NCBI GenBank assembly: GCA_002321895.1
Contig: DCMZ01000010.1
Coordinates: 310,001 to 374,000, forward strand
DNA length: 64,000 nucleotides
Direction of reading: 5' to 3'
From: Bdellovibrionaceae bacterium UBA1609
GTDB taxonomy: Bacteria > Bdellovibrionota > Bdellovibrionia > Bdellovibrionales > UBA1609
Part shown: piece after piece, positions 56,000 through 63,845 of the stretch
Layout of the letters: the number at the start of each line of letters is the position of its first letter
Position numbering within the stretch: the first letter of the stretch is position 1
The notes under the pieces: generated by a model
Seen by the model: only the letters and a program-made list of their open reading frames with translations
Told to the model about the DNA's origin: nothing
The model's database searches: none
Translations under genes and position numbers: made by a program

Positions 56000-56402
56000 T
56001 AGTGGCCCCTAAGTTATTCTTAGGAGGCTGACTGTTTTGTGAAAAAAGCCCCTTTCCACCACCAATTTCAAAAATATTTGAAACCCACTTAGGAGCTGTT
56101 CCAATAATTAGGGCTGCAATTACCGAAATTACCGCGACTCCGAACTTTTGTTCTTTTAGGGCCCAACCAGCACTCATTATAGCGAGCCCCGCGAAAATTC
56201 TGGCCCCCCAAACAAAAACTCCAATATCAATAAATCGAAGAACAGTACCGGCAGCATGAAGCTTGTCATGTTGATTTTGTCCAGGGAGCTTTGCCGCTAA
56301 TACATCTACTGAAAAAAATAAAAGTACTACCGAAGTTATTAGAAGTAGTATCAGCAGAAAAAGTTCATCGTTTCTTTTTCTTCCTCTCATTATTTGGTTC
56401 AT
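55992..56402 (-). CDS. TraA/VirB2-like pilin precursor
   Basis: A 136-residue protein with a long leader (basic start MNQIMRGRKRNDE, hydrophobic stretch, cleavage near 'VDVLAA|KLPG') and two further hydrophobic helices (IDIGVFVWGARIFAGLAIMSAG and FGVAVISVIAALIIGTA). A hydrophilic C-terminal tail follows. This is the layout of VirB2/TrbC/TraA pilins and it lies directly before traL, as traA does in F. It overlaps traF by 4 nt (ATGA). Confidence 0.75.
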   Translation of the reverse strand: MNQIMRGRKRNDELFLLILLLITSVVLLFFSVDVLAAKLPGQNQHDKLHAAGTVLRFIDIGVFVWGARIFAGLAIMSAGWALKEQKFGVAVISVIAALIIGTAPKWVSNIFEIGGGKGLFSQNSQPPKNNLGATNV

Positions 56403-57174
56403 TTATTCCTCCATTTATTGTTAATTTTCTTACTTTCATAAATTGATAGATTTCGTAGGATTTCGTTGGCACTATGAAACCCTCGAATAGGCGGAAGTAG
56501 TGCCTTTTCCTTCAAGTCAGCAACAATTGTGAATGGAACTGATTGAACTCTATTGGCCTTGATTTCATCAGGCGTTGCTTTGTCGATCGGAAGTGTTGTG
56601 TTTATGTTTTGCGACGAGTCTATTTGTCTTAACTCGACGTAGATTCCCATTTTAAAAAGCTTTTCCAGCTCTGGAATCAGTCGCTTGCAGTGCGGACATT
56701 TAGAGTCAACATAAGTTCTTATTCGAAACTTTTGATGAAGATTTCCTGTAGGATTGATGTTGCTTTTGACCTTTTGGATCTGAGCAACCTCATTTGGTTT
56801 CAGTTTGTTTTTTGCAACAAATTGAGCAAGTTTGATTTGAAGACGTTCAGCAATTTGATTTTTTCGCTTAATGTAATCGAACCAGCCCTTGATGTTCTCG
56901 TCATTGGGGTTTTTAGCTAGTTCAATAAAGGGCTTTGGTGGAGTGTAGTTTCCCTCTCTAAAAAACTCATCGTTTTCAGGGGTTAACTTTTTCCAGTCAT
57001 ATGCCTTTTCGCCATTTTTAAGCTTTTCGGGGTCCGTTGTTGAGGTCGCCCCTAGGCTTTTTTTGAATCACTCCAGTAGTCTATTTTTGAATCAAAATAG
57101 TCTATGGCGTGGCCATTCGTGGAGCCCACGAATATTGCAACAAAGGCCATGACTGATCTAAATAGTTGAGTCAT
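56399..57174 (-). CDS. traF: TraF-like thioredoxin-fold transfer protein, expressed through a -1 frameshift
   Basis: A protein of about 258 residues in two frames. The first frame (ATG 57174) encodes a signal peptide ending 'STNGHA|IDY' and stops at TAG (57054-57052). A -1 slip on A-AAA-AAA (57064-57058) leads into GATSTTDPEKL and a helical region like F TraF ('KPFIELAKNPNDENIKGWFDY'). A thioredoxin-like domain with CPHC (C160-C163) follows. The CPHC domain needs the first-frame signal peptide to reach the periplasm, so the frames belong together. It overlaps the GspE-like gene by 17 nt; GGGG lies 8 nt before the start. Confidence 0.82.
57029..57052 (-). repeat. 24-nt frameshift-associated element, copy 2 (traF)
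   Basis: Identical over 24 nt to 53570-53593. It again starts 5 nt after a slippery A heptamer and encodes GATSTTDP in the shifted frame. Similarity weakens just beyond the core, although the next codons still give (K/E)KL with one synonymous change (AAA versus AAG). Confidence 0.85.
57058..57064 (-). promoter_or_regulatory. Slippery heptamer A-AAA-AAA in traF
   Basis: Zero-frame codons TCA AAA AAA GCC TAG. A run of seven A allows a -1 slip by the ribosome (or transcript slippage by RNA polymerase). The spacer to the 24-nt element is 5 nt, as in traB. Confidence 0.7.
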
Positions 57175-58231
57175 CACAAATTCCCCTTTCAATAAGTGTT
57201 TTTAAAGCGTCATTTCGGCTTCTATATTTCTCTTCATTTCCAGATCCGTAGATGTATTCCATAAGTGGTGTCCGCCCACTGTAGCCAAATTTACATTTTG
57301 GGCAGCCCTTTTGGTTGGCAGTGTACGTAGAGCTGAAACCTTTCTTTCGACAGCTTACACAGAGCCTTTTCTCCAAAGATTGAGACCCAATGAATCTGAT
57401 GTTTGATGAGAGAGTCAGTTCGTCTATCCCTAGGTTTTTCAGTCGCTCTTTCGCCTCTTTAGCGCCATTGGTGTGCAGGGTGCTTAGCACTAAGTGGCCC
57501 GTACTAGCTGCCTGGAAACATAGTTTGGCTGTTTCTTCATCTCTAATTTCTCCAACGAGTATTACATCTGGGTCTTGGCGCAGGAGCGCTCTAAGACCCT
57601 CAGCTAGACTCATTTTCTTGGTGGCCTGTGATTGTGAAATGTTGTCGAGGGTATATTCAATCGGATCTTCCAATGTGGCTATATTTTTAGACCTGGCATC
57701 TATTTCTTTGATCATTGAATACAACGTGCTTGTTTTGCCCGAGCCTGTTGGGCCAGTGATTAAGATAACTCCGTTACGATAAGATAGTGATTCTCTGAGC
57801 ACACCCATAGTAAGGTCATCAAAACCGGAATCTTCAAGGTTTCGAAGTCCAGTTCTATCAAGAAGCCTAAGTACAACCCTTTCTCCATGTAGTGTTGGAG
57901 TGGAATTTACCCTCAAATCAAGGCCTATATAAGGTAAAGAAATTCTTTTGTCTTGTGGTCGGCCAGATACAGCTAGTGACAGCTTGCATACTCTTTTCAA
58001 CTCTATTGTAAGACTCTGTTTTAGTTCATTTGGAATTGTTTTCCACAAACTAAGTCGGCCATCTATCCTGTGGCGAATCACAATTCCTTTCTCTTTCGGC
58101 TCTATATGAATGTCACTGGCACCAGAGTTAAACGCACTTTCTATGCACTCCCTTATCAATAAGGTAAAAACTCCTCCTCCAAGAAGTAAGTCCTGACTAG
58201 TAGCTGGTTGATCAAGCGTAAGCATTCCCAT
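57158..58231 (-). CDS. GspE/PilB-type secretion ATPase in the transfer operon
   Basis: A 357-residue hexameric ATPase of the type II secretion/type IV pilus class. It has 'SGASDIHIEPKEKGIVIRHRIDG', Walker A 'GPTGSGKTSTLY', the Asp box 'TLEDPIEY', Walker B 'DVILVGEIRDEETA', the His box 'GHLVLSTLHTN', and a tetracysteine zinc site 'CVSC...CPKC'. The N-terminal MshEN domain is missing. ATG 58231 overlaps the stop of the coupling-protein gene (TAATG) after GGAAAGGA. F-type systems normally lack such an ATPase. Confidence 0.92.
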   Translation of the reverse strand: MGMLTLDQPATSQDLLLGGGVFTLLIRECIESAFNSGASDIHIEPKEKGIVIRHRIDGRLSLWKTIPNELKQSLTIELKRVCKLSLAVSGRPQDKRISLPYIGLDLRVNSTPTLHGERVVLRLLDRTGLRNLEDSGFDDLTMGVLRESLSYRNGVILITGPTGSGKTSTLYSMIKEIDARSKNIATLEDPIEYTLDNISQSQATKKMSLAEGLRALLRQDPDVILVGEIRDEETAKLCFQAASTGHLVLSTLHTNGAKEAKERLKNLGIDELTLSSNIRFIGSQSLEKRLCVSCRKKGFSSTYTANQKGCPKCKFGYSGRTPLMEYIYGSGNEEKYRSRNDALKTLIERGICDDSTI

Positions 58232-61200
58232 TATAGGTCCTTTCCTGTGCTTTTCGGTGCACACATACCCTTCATGGCCGCCAATATTGCGGTTGTGGTA
58301 GCGCCCCAATATAGGTCCTTTTTACAGCTTACTTTTTTCCAAATAGAAAACAGTCGCCCTTTTCGTCCTTTTCCCATCAGTTTTCCTAGATCACGAACAT
58401 TTTTAATGTTTTCTAGGTAGGCAATATTTTGGCCTTCTCTAAAACATGATGAAGACTGTGGACTGATCATTTGCCATTTTTCATCCAAAGAGTTTGGTGT
58501 GGAGTTAAAAACCTCAGAAGAAAGACTTTTTATCCTGGAGGCGATCATTAAGGAACCTGTTAGTGATGCTGGGCCGTGGTAGGTTCCCGACCTAGGGTAA
58601 AAGACCCCCCAACCATTACAAACAGAGTGTGTACTTGGAATTGTGGTTGGAAGTTCTGGAATGTTAAAGCTGCACATTGGAGATCCGCCGGAGGGTGCGC
58701 CACCATCTTGAAAACCCACTGACGATATCGCGCCTTTTAGAAGGCACATTTTGGGCGCGGCTGCCCATGCTAGAAATTTAGGCTGAAGTTTATCAGCGTG
58801 TCCAGTGGCCCAGTGCGACCCTAAGTGTTCAGACATCCCATCAAAACATAACCTTTCCATTCTGGCTCCACCGCAGGGCATTTCTTCAAATGCTAGATAT
58901 GAATAGGGAATTGTTATGGTTCTAGCCAGATAACTGGTAGTTTCGTGATCACCCTCTGCGGCTCCCCATGTAGATGTTTGCTTACCAGCTGAGGCGAGTT
59001 GACTAGAGGCAACTGGTAAGGCCGAAAAGTATGAGACTTTTGGCGTAGTAGTAACTTCTATGAACGTTTGAGGAACATAGTAGTCAAATTGAAGGCATGG
59101 GCGAGGAGGGTAGCTGCCACACATAGTTGGTGTGACCCTCATGTCCAGACATGTTGAGAAGTCTTTTGTACTCACAACAGAGCAAATATCCGGAGTCGCA
59201 TTTGCGGTCTGAGTGAGGCCCAAAAGTATTGCAAGTATCTTCCCAATCAAGGAAGTTTTCTTTCCCAGTATTCTCAAAATATTTTTGTGACTTAAAGCTT
59301 TCCACTTTATGAAGTGAGGTTTGAGGTAAAGTTTTTCGAATCTTGTCGATACACCATCAAATATCTGAGCGTAAGCCTCCATTGTTTGAAGCCTTGCAAA
59401 CTCGCTTGTGGGGGCGGTAAAGTCCCTGTAACTGGATCTTACGAAGGACTCATTAATATTAGCCTTTGTTGTGTCGTAGCCACCTAGAACTAGGCTCTTC
59501 TTTGGGTCATTTGCCATTTCACCGTAGGATTGTGAAACCTGCTCCTTTTCCTCTTTTCCCATTAGCTCTTGAATATTGCTGATAGTTTTTTTGTCCGATG
59601 AGTGACAGGCGATCCTAGTTCTGAAGTTTTGAATCAACTCATATGTGGCTTCAGACTTTCCTATGCTGTTTTCTAAGGAAACAAGGCCTTGAGTTCCGAC
59701 AACAGTGATGGATTTAGACTCTCGAGCTTTGGCAAGAAACCTATCATCTCCTAAGGCTCCACCGAAACCTGACGTTACAACATCTTGGTACTCGTCAATA
59801 AAAGTAAAAATATGCTCTTCTGCTGTATTCCCAGAGTTTATAATATCAAGAACAGCTTGTTGGTAGCAGATCTTGATTAATGTGCCTAAGGATCTCGCCA
59901 AAGCAGGGTTTTCTATATCAAACATTATAATTTTCCCCTCAGTCACTAATTCATCAATCGACAAGGTGTTGTTTGAATCTTCGGGAGGACAAAATATTTT
60001 CGTTGCTTGATATTCTGTAAATTGCGTTAAGAAAGTTGTGGCTGTAGCAGTTATGCCTGATCTGACTTTTTCATCTAGTTGCCGATAAGCATTTCTAAAA
60101 TAGTGTATTGCGACCTTGATATTGTGAGATTCTTCCTGGTCCCACTCTTTAGAGTAGAGGGCATTCTCTAGCTCATCTTCGATCGAGTTGTCTCTTAGAC
60201 CCATCAGTACTAGATATATGTCATTTAGGGTATAGTAGCCCTTTGTTGCTGATGCATAGACTACTGCATTTCGAACTAAACTATTGGCCTGAAATTCCCA
60301 AAATGGAGTTTCATTTGATTTCCCCAAGAAGTTTATCTGGGCTGCTCGAATCATCTCAGCAATTTTGGAAAACTCAGAGTTTTTTAATGCATCTTTACGA
60401 TACACAGGATTTATCTTGTGAACTCCGTTTAACTTTATATGAAAAATGTCGTTATACCGATTATTCATAAGAGCTATATTTATTGCTTTCTTTATAAAGG
60501 TACCTTTCGGGTCAATGAGTAGAAATGGGGTCTTTTTACTAAAGTTCGTAATTGCTTGTTTAAAGTAGGGAAGGATTGTGCCTTGAGTTTTTCCTGAGCC
60601 AATGCTTCCTGTAATCAAAATATTCCCTCTAAGACCTCCTTCACTTATTCTTGCCCACTTTGTGGATTTTTCTGGGTCCTCTTCATTGATTGTGCCAAGA
60701 ACTATTGAATTTTTTCTTTTTAGTTGTATCCAAACTCCAAGAGGTAATCTAATTCCAATGAGGTTAGAAACAATTGAACCGACCAAATACCCACAAATAC
60801 CAAAGAAAAAGGCTGTGTTGATATTTAGAATAGTTGTTAGATAGAAGAGGTACTCAGATCTGAGCATAGTAAAAAATTTTGAGGCCATTTCAGCTGTTAC
60901 GAAAAAATGCTGTTTTGAACAGTAGACTGCCAAGATAGAAGCGGCCAACCCGAGGTAGGAAGCTCGTCTATTTTTTCTACCTGTAACCGACTGGATCTTG
61001 GACCCTCGACGGTGAAAGCCCCCTATTTTTCTAAGAATAGAAGAGCCTACAATTCCATTATACAAAAGAATGGCAAACTGAGCGCCCAGTAGCTCCCATG
61101 CAACTTGAGACAGGTTTAGTCCTGATAGCGAATAATCAAAGGCTACCCAGTTCCCCAAAAGTATTCCGGAGTAGGCGATGCCTCCTCCCAAAAAAAGTAA

Positions 61201-61251
61201 TACCAAACATCTAACGGTACTTAACAAAACGTAGCTCTCCTTTTTCCTCAT
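58231..61251 (-). CDS. Type IV coupling protein fused to a TraU-like periplasmic domain
   Basis: A 1006-residue protein. Residues 1-170 contain four membrane segments; Walker A is 'GSIGSGKT' (215-222) and Walker B 'FTFIDEYQDVV', giving a VirD4/TraD-type DNA pump to about residue 660. Then comes a second export signal (residues ~665-685, ending 'TQTANA|T') followed by a cysteine-rich TraU-like domain ('SVCNGWGVFYPRSGTYHGPASLTGS'). TTG 59250 could be an internal start for a separate TraU. At the 5' end, TTG 61227 follows AAGGAG better than ATG 61251 does, so the true N-terminus is uncertain. Confidence 0.85.
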   Translation of the reverse strand: MRKKESYVLLSTVRCLVLLFLGGGIAYSGILLGNWVAFDYSLSGLNLSQVAWELLGAQFAILLYNGIVGSSILRKIGGFHRRGSKIQSVTGRKNRRASYLGLAASILAVYCSKQHFFVTAEMASKFFTMLRSEYLFYLTTILNINTAFFFGICGYLVGSIVSNLIGIRLPLGVWIQLKRKNSIVLGTINEEDPEKSTKWARISEGGLRGNILITGSIGSGKTQGTILPYFKQAITNFSKKTPFLLIDPKGTFIKKAINIALMNNRYNDIFHIKLNGVHKINPVYRKDALKNSEFSKIAEMIRAAQINFLGKSNETPFWEFQANSLVRNAVVYASATKGYYTLNDIYLVLMGLRDNSIEDELENALYSKEWDQEESHNIKVAIHYFRNAYRQLDEKVRSGITATATTFLTQFTEYQATKIFCPPEDSNNTLSIDELVTEGKIIMFDIENPALARSLGTLIKICYQQAVLDIINSGNTAEEHIFTFIDEYQDVVTSGFGGALGDDRFLAKARESKSITVVGTQGLVSLENSIGKSEATYELIQNFRTRIACHSSDKKTISNIQELMGKEEKEQVSQSYGEMANDPKKSLVLGGYDTTKANINESFVRSSYRDFTAPTSEFARLQTMEAYAQIFDGVSTRFEKLYLKPHFIKWKALSHKNILRILGKKTSLIGKILAILLGLTQTANATPDICSVVSTKDFSTCLDMRVTPTMCGSYPPRPCLQFDYYVPQTFIEVTTTPKVSYFSALPVASSQLASAGKQTSTWGAAEGDHETTSYLARTITIPYSYLAFEEMPCGGARMERLCFDGMSEHLGSHWATGHADKLQPKFLAWAAAPKMCLLKGAISSVGFQDGGAPSGGSPMCSFNIPELPTTIPSTHSVCNGWGVFYPRSGTYHGPASLTGSLMIASRIKSLSSEVFNSTPNSLDEKWQMISPQSSSCFREGQNIAYLENIKNVRDLGKLMGKGRKGRLFSIWKKVSCKKDLYWGATTTAILAAMKGMCAPKSTGKDL

Positions 61252-61375
61252 TAGCGTCTCTGATGTAACTTTGTAGTAAGCGCACCTGGGTCTTTGCTTT
61301 ATAGTTTTTTTCCAGTTCCTTCCGGCTGATACTCTTGATAAATGAATTTAGTAATTTGCAGACTTCTTTTTTCAT
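61211..61375 (-). CDS. Small basic protein upstream of the coupling protein
   Basis: A 54-residue protein, too short for usual ORF cutoffs: MKKEVCKLLNSFIKSIS followed by a Lys/Arg/Glu-rich helix. Its ATG overlaps the TGA of the gene before it (ATGA) and GAGGAGG precedes it. Its 3' end overlaps the coupling-protein gene by 41 nt. Tight packing on both sides supports it as real. Function unknown. Confidence 0.6.
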   Translation of the reverse strand: MKKEVCKLLNSFIKSISRKELEKNYKAKTQVRLLQSYIRDANEEKGELRFVKYR

Positions 61376-61596
61376 TTTTCCTCCTCTAATGAGTCACCAG
61401 GAAATTTCCGTATTCGGGGGCATAACTCCATCCCAGCATATTTCCCACTATGAAAAAGTATCTTTGCAAAACCAAAGTACTTTCTCGTTCCACACTTTTC
61501 TTGAAATATAACCCTTAATCTCGAAACGGCTTCATCCAGGATTATTTCTGTGTCTAGCGCTTTTAAGTCTATGGCCATATCTTTATATCCACCCAT
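61372..61596 (-). CDS. Small transfer-operon protein, unknown
   Basis: A 74-residue protein with two cysteines ('QEKCGTRKYFGFAKILF', 'GMELCPRIRKFPG'), probably a small soluble alpha/beta domain. GGAGG lies 5 nt before ATG 61596, which abuts the TAG of the preceding small gene. It overlaps the next gene by 4 nt. No family recognised. Confidence 0.65.
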   Translation of the reverse strand: MGGYKDMAIDLKALDTEIILDEAVSRLRVIFQEKCGTRKYFGFAKILFHSGKYAGMELCPRIRKFPGDSLEEEK

Positions 61597-61743
61597 CTAT
61601 ACCTCCGCAGTTCTTTGTAACTTGTTGATTAAGAGTTCGATCTCTACAGCAAGAAGTGTTAGCTCTTTGTTTGTTAGGAGTTCCTCTTCCGAGAGAACTC
61701 ATAACAGGTCACGAAACTTTGTCTTTAGGCTCTGTAATGTCAT
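61597..61743 (-). CDS. Small helical protein gene with in-frame TGA
   Basis: A 49-codon frame beginning ATG 61743 after GAGG: MTLQSLKTKFRDLL, then TGA (61701-61699), then VLSEEELLTNKELTLLAVEI and a further helical stretch to TAG 61599-61597, which abuts the next ATG. The part after TGA looks coding and has no start codon of its own. Either the gene is broken, or UGA is read through, or only the first 14 codons are made. Confidence 0.45.
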
Positions 61744-61750
61744 GATTGCC

Positions 61751-62767
61751 TCAGTCCAATAGCTCGTTTCGATCTCTTTGGTCCGCAGAACCACATAGCT
61801 GTCGAATTTCACCTTCCACATCAAGCACTCTATCCATATTCCAATTTGACTCGTGTTCGACCCAGAGTTCTCCTTTAAATTCTAGGAACGCAGATTGGTA
61901 TGGCCCAAGTTTAAGGTTTCCCAGCCCGCTTAGCTCAAGAAATTGGTCACCTCTGTTTCTCCAAGAGCCACTTTCTTTGCCTGAAAACCTTTCTCCATTA
62001 GACACATAGGTGTAGTTGTAGACATAGTTTTCGTCGTCAAAAATGAACAATGTGAAATACATTGTTGAACCACTTTGGCCAAAATTAGGTAGAGTTGCCT
62101 TTAATGCCACAAGTGGATATGCAGGGAGATTACGCTCACTATCGATCTCTGAGAATGAGCCAAGTTGATAGTTATCAGGACACAGTTCGCGCATGCTCTT
62201 CAAGCCGTGAGTTCCTGTCACATAACTTAGAATTACATCATTACTTTTTAGGTCTGACTCAATAGGCCCGTCTAGCTTGAACATGAGAGAATCTTTGCCA
62301 TTGTACTTAATGCCATATCCAGTTCCGAGACCATCTAGTTTGATATGCAAACCATCAACCGACCACGTTCCTTCAATCTCTTTCTCTACTAGAGTTACTG
62401 AATGTGTAGTCATTCCATCGGTTTTTGTGATCTCATGCTCACTGTATTTTGCAATGTAAGTTTCCTCTTCAAGAAAAACCGTAATATTTCCAACTACCTT
62501 ATTTCCATTCGAAGTTGTATCTAGTGAGATATCGTTCACATATGAGAAAAGCTTCTGATGGTAGATATGGCTCATGCACGTGCCACTAAGCTTGTACAGA
62601 AACTTATCATAGTATGTTTTGGCATTTTCCCCATTGATAGATCTATTGATCTCAGTATGTAGGCCACTTTTTCCGCCACTCTTTTTCCCATTCGACTTTC
62701 CGCATGCTGAAATGGCCAGGGCCAAGAGACTTGTAAGTCCAACATTGAGTAAATAATTGTTTTTCAT
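61751..62767 (-). CDS. Lipoprotein of the conjugative element, unknown
   Basis: A 338-residue lipoprotein with lipobox 'LALAISAC' and a Gly/Lys-rich linker (GKSNGKKSGGKSG). Two similar beta-rich halves follow, each with a 'W(S/R)' motif: 'EIEGTWSVDGLHIKLDGLG' and 'ESGSWRNRGDQFLELSGLG', suggesting an internal duplication of a lipocalin-like or copper-resistance-like barrel. AGGAG precedes ATG 62767. Its position at the head of the transfer operon hints at surface or exclusion roles. Confidence 0.75.
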   Translation of the reverse strand: MKNNYLLNVGLTSLLALAISACGKSNGKKSGGKSGLHTEINRSINGENAKTYYDKFLYKLSGTCMSHIYHQKLFSYVNDISLDTTSNGNKVVGNITVFLEEETYIAKYSEHEITKTDGMTTHSVTLVEKEIEGTWSVDGLHIKLDGLGTGYGIKYNGKDSLMFKLDGPIESDLKSNDVILSYVTGTHGLKSMRELCPDNYQLGSFSEIDSERNLPAYPLVALKATLPNFGQSGSTMYFTLFIFDDENYVYNYTYVSNGERFSGKESGSWRNRGDQFLELSGLGNLKLGPYQSAFLEFKGELWVEHESNWNMDRVLDVEGEIRQLCGSADQRDRNELLD

Positions 62768-62777
62768 CCTTTTTCTC

Positions 62778-62975
62778 CTATAGGTTTGTGTAAAGGTGAT
62801 AGTTACGTAAAAGTTGTTTTTGTTTTTCGGCTTCGATTTTTTTGTGCATTTCAGATCCTGAAAATAAAAATGTTAGAAAGGTCTCAAATCTTTCTAGCCA
62901 CTTCTTGATAAAGATCTTTAGGGCTCCTTCCTGAACCTCTATGCACTCCAAATTATTTGATATTGCAGTTTCCAT
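62778..62975 (-). CDS. Small helical protein at the head of the transfer operon
   Basis: A 65-residue protein, mostly helical ('LKIFIKKWLERFETFLTFLFSG' then 'EMHKKIEAEKQKQLLRNYH'). GGAG lies 7 nt before ATG 62975. It lies 11 nt after the zinc-ribbon gene and 10 nt before the lipoprotein. Function unknown. Confidence 0.6.
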   Translation of the reverse strand: METAISNNLECIEVQEGALKIFIKKWLERFETFLTFLFSGSEMHKKIEAEKQKQLLRNYHLYTNL

Positions 62976-62986
62976 TGTTTTCTCCG

Positions 62987-63202
62987 TTACGCTATTTTTG
63001 GGTAGCGCCCTTCAATTAGGCCCAATATTTCGTTGATCTGTTTCATTAGATTTAGATCTAGGGGATAGTAGTAAGTGAGCCCCAGCTCTTTCTTGCGGAA
63101 CTGGCTCAAGTCAGGTGACCAGTTACAGTTATGGCAAATGGTATGACTGTTCAGTTTTTCCAGGGCCACCGCATTGCACCTTTGGCATTCAATTAGTTTC
63201 AC
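62987..63202 (-). CDS. Small zinc-ribbon protein, first gene of the transfer operon
   Basis: A 71-residue protein with two CxxC knuckles (CQRCNA and CHNCNW), a typical treble-clef or ribbon zinc site, followed by a helix. GTG 63202 follows GAGGAGG. It is the promoter-proximal gene, just downstream of the dyad repeats, so it may be a small DNA-binding regulator of the element. Confidence 0.65.
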   Translation of the reverse strand: MKLIECQRCNAVALEKLNSHTICHNCNWSPDLSQFRKKELGLTYYYPLDLNLMKQINEILGLIEGRYPKIA

Positions 63203-63845
63203 TTCATCCTCCTCAAGTTAAGTTTGCGTTTTCCGCCTACACTTATTTAAATTGCTAGAGGTGGGCCAACAGACCAAAGTTGGGTTAAGTGATCGATTTC
63301 ATTTAGGAAGGTCGAATACTTTAAACGGAATGGTTTCTTTGGGTTGTGGCTAGAAAAAGCCATCAAAATTTGTTTACACTAGTGATTCTAGTTGTTTATT
63401 AATTCGGCTATAAAAAGCCATATGGCCGTCGGCAGCCACCATAGTTTGATTTTATGTACCTGTCTTAAAACTGATTTGAGAAATTTGTGGCTAACTTTAG
63501 CCAGAAGCCAAAACTTTAAAATAACCAAATAGTATTGGCAGGTTATTAGGTTTTGGGCCGTAAACTGGCTATTTTTAGCCACGAGCACAGAAATATTTCA
63601 TAAAAACAAATATTGCTTAGTATTCGGGCACTTACAGATTAAAGTTCTGTTGTTTAGTGTTCTATGTGGCTTATTTCAGCCATGAGCTTCCACCGTGTAA
63701 GTCTTTCATAGAGCTAAGTTTTGTCAATTACCTAAGTGTTATTGAAAGTTTAGCTGTTTTCGGAGCGTATTTAGATTGTGGCACTCATATTGCCCTTAAA
63801 ACTCCGAAATGCCCATCACTTGATGGCAACTTAGTGGAGGAATTA
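63203..63845. promoter_or_regulatory. Control region between the transfer operon and a divergent response regulator
   Basis: About 640 bases, AT-rich, with no convincing gene. It contains five spaced dyads (listed separately) and should hold the promoter for the long minus-strand transfer operon and one for the plus-strand response regulator. I see no confident -35/-10 pairs. A frame at 63388-63588 is open but has no ribosome binding site and consists of the repeats. Confidence 0.6.
63347..63682. repeat. Five copies of the dyad TGGCT-N6-AGCCA
   Basis: Copies at 63347-63362, 63405-63420 (first base C), 63488-63503, 63566-63581 and 63667-63682. The arms are GGCT and AGCC in all five, always separated by exactly 6 bases that are A/T-rich but not conserved. 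Start-to-start distances are 58, 83, 78 and 101 bases. This is what a dimeric regulator's operators look like. Confidence 0.85.

Noticed and set aside
53570..57052. 24-nt repeats as termini of an insertion sequence
   Set aside because: The 3.4 kb between the two copies is ordinary transfer genes in conserved order with no transposase, and the copies are in the same orientation within coding frames.
63388..63588. 66-codon minus-strand frame in the control region
   Set aside because: No ribosome binding site, built largely from the dyad repeats and A/T-rich spacers, and hydrophobic composition typical of chance frames.
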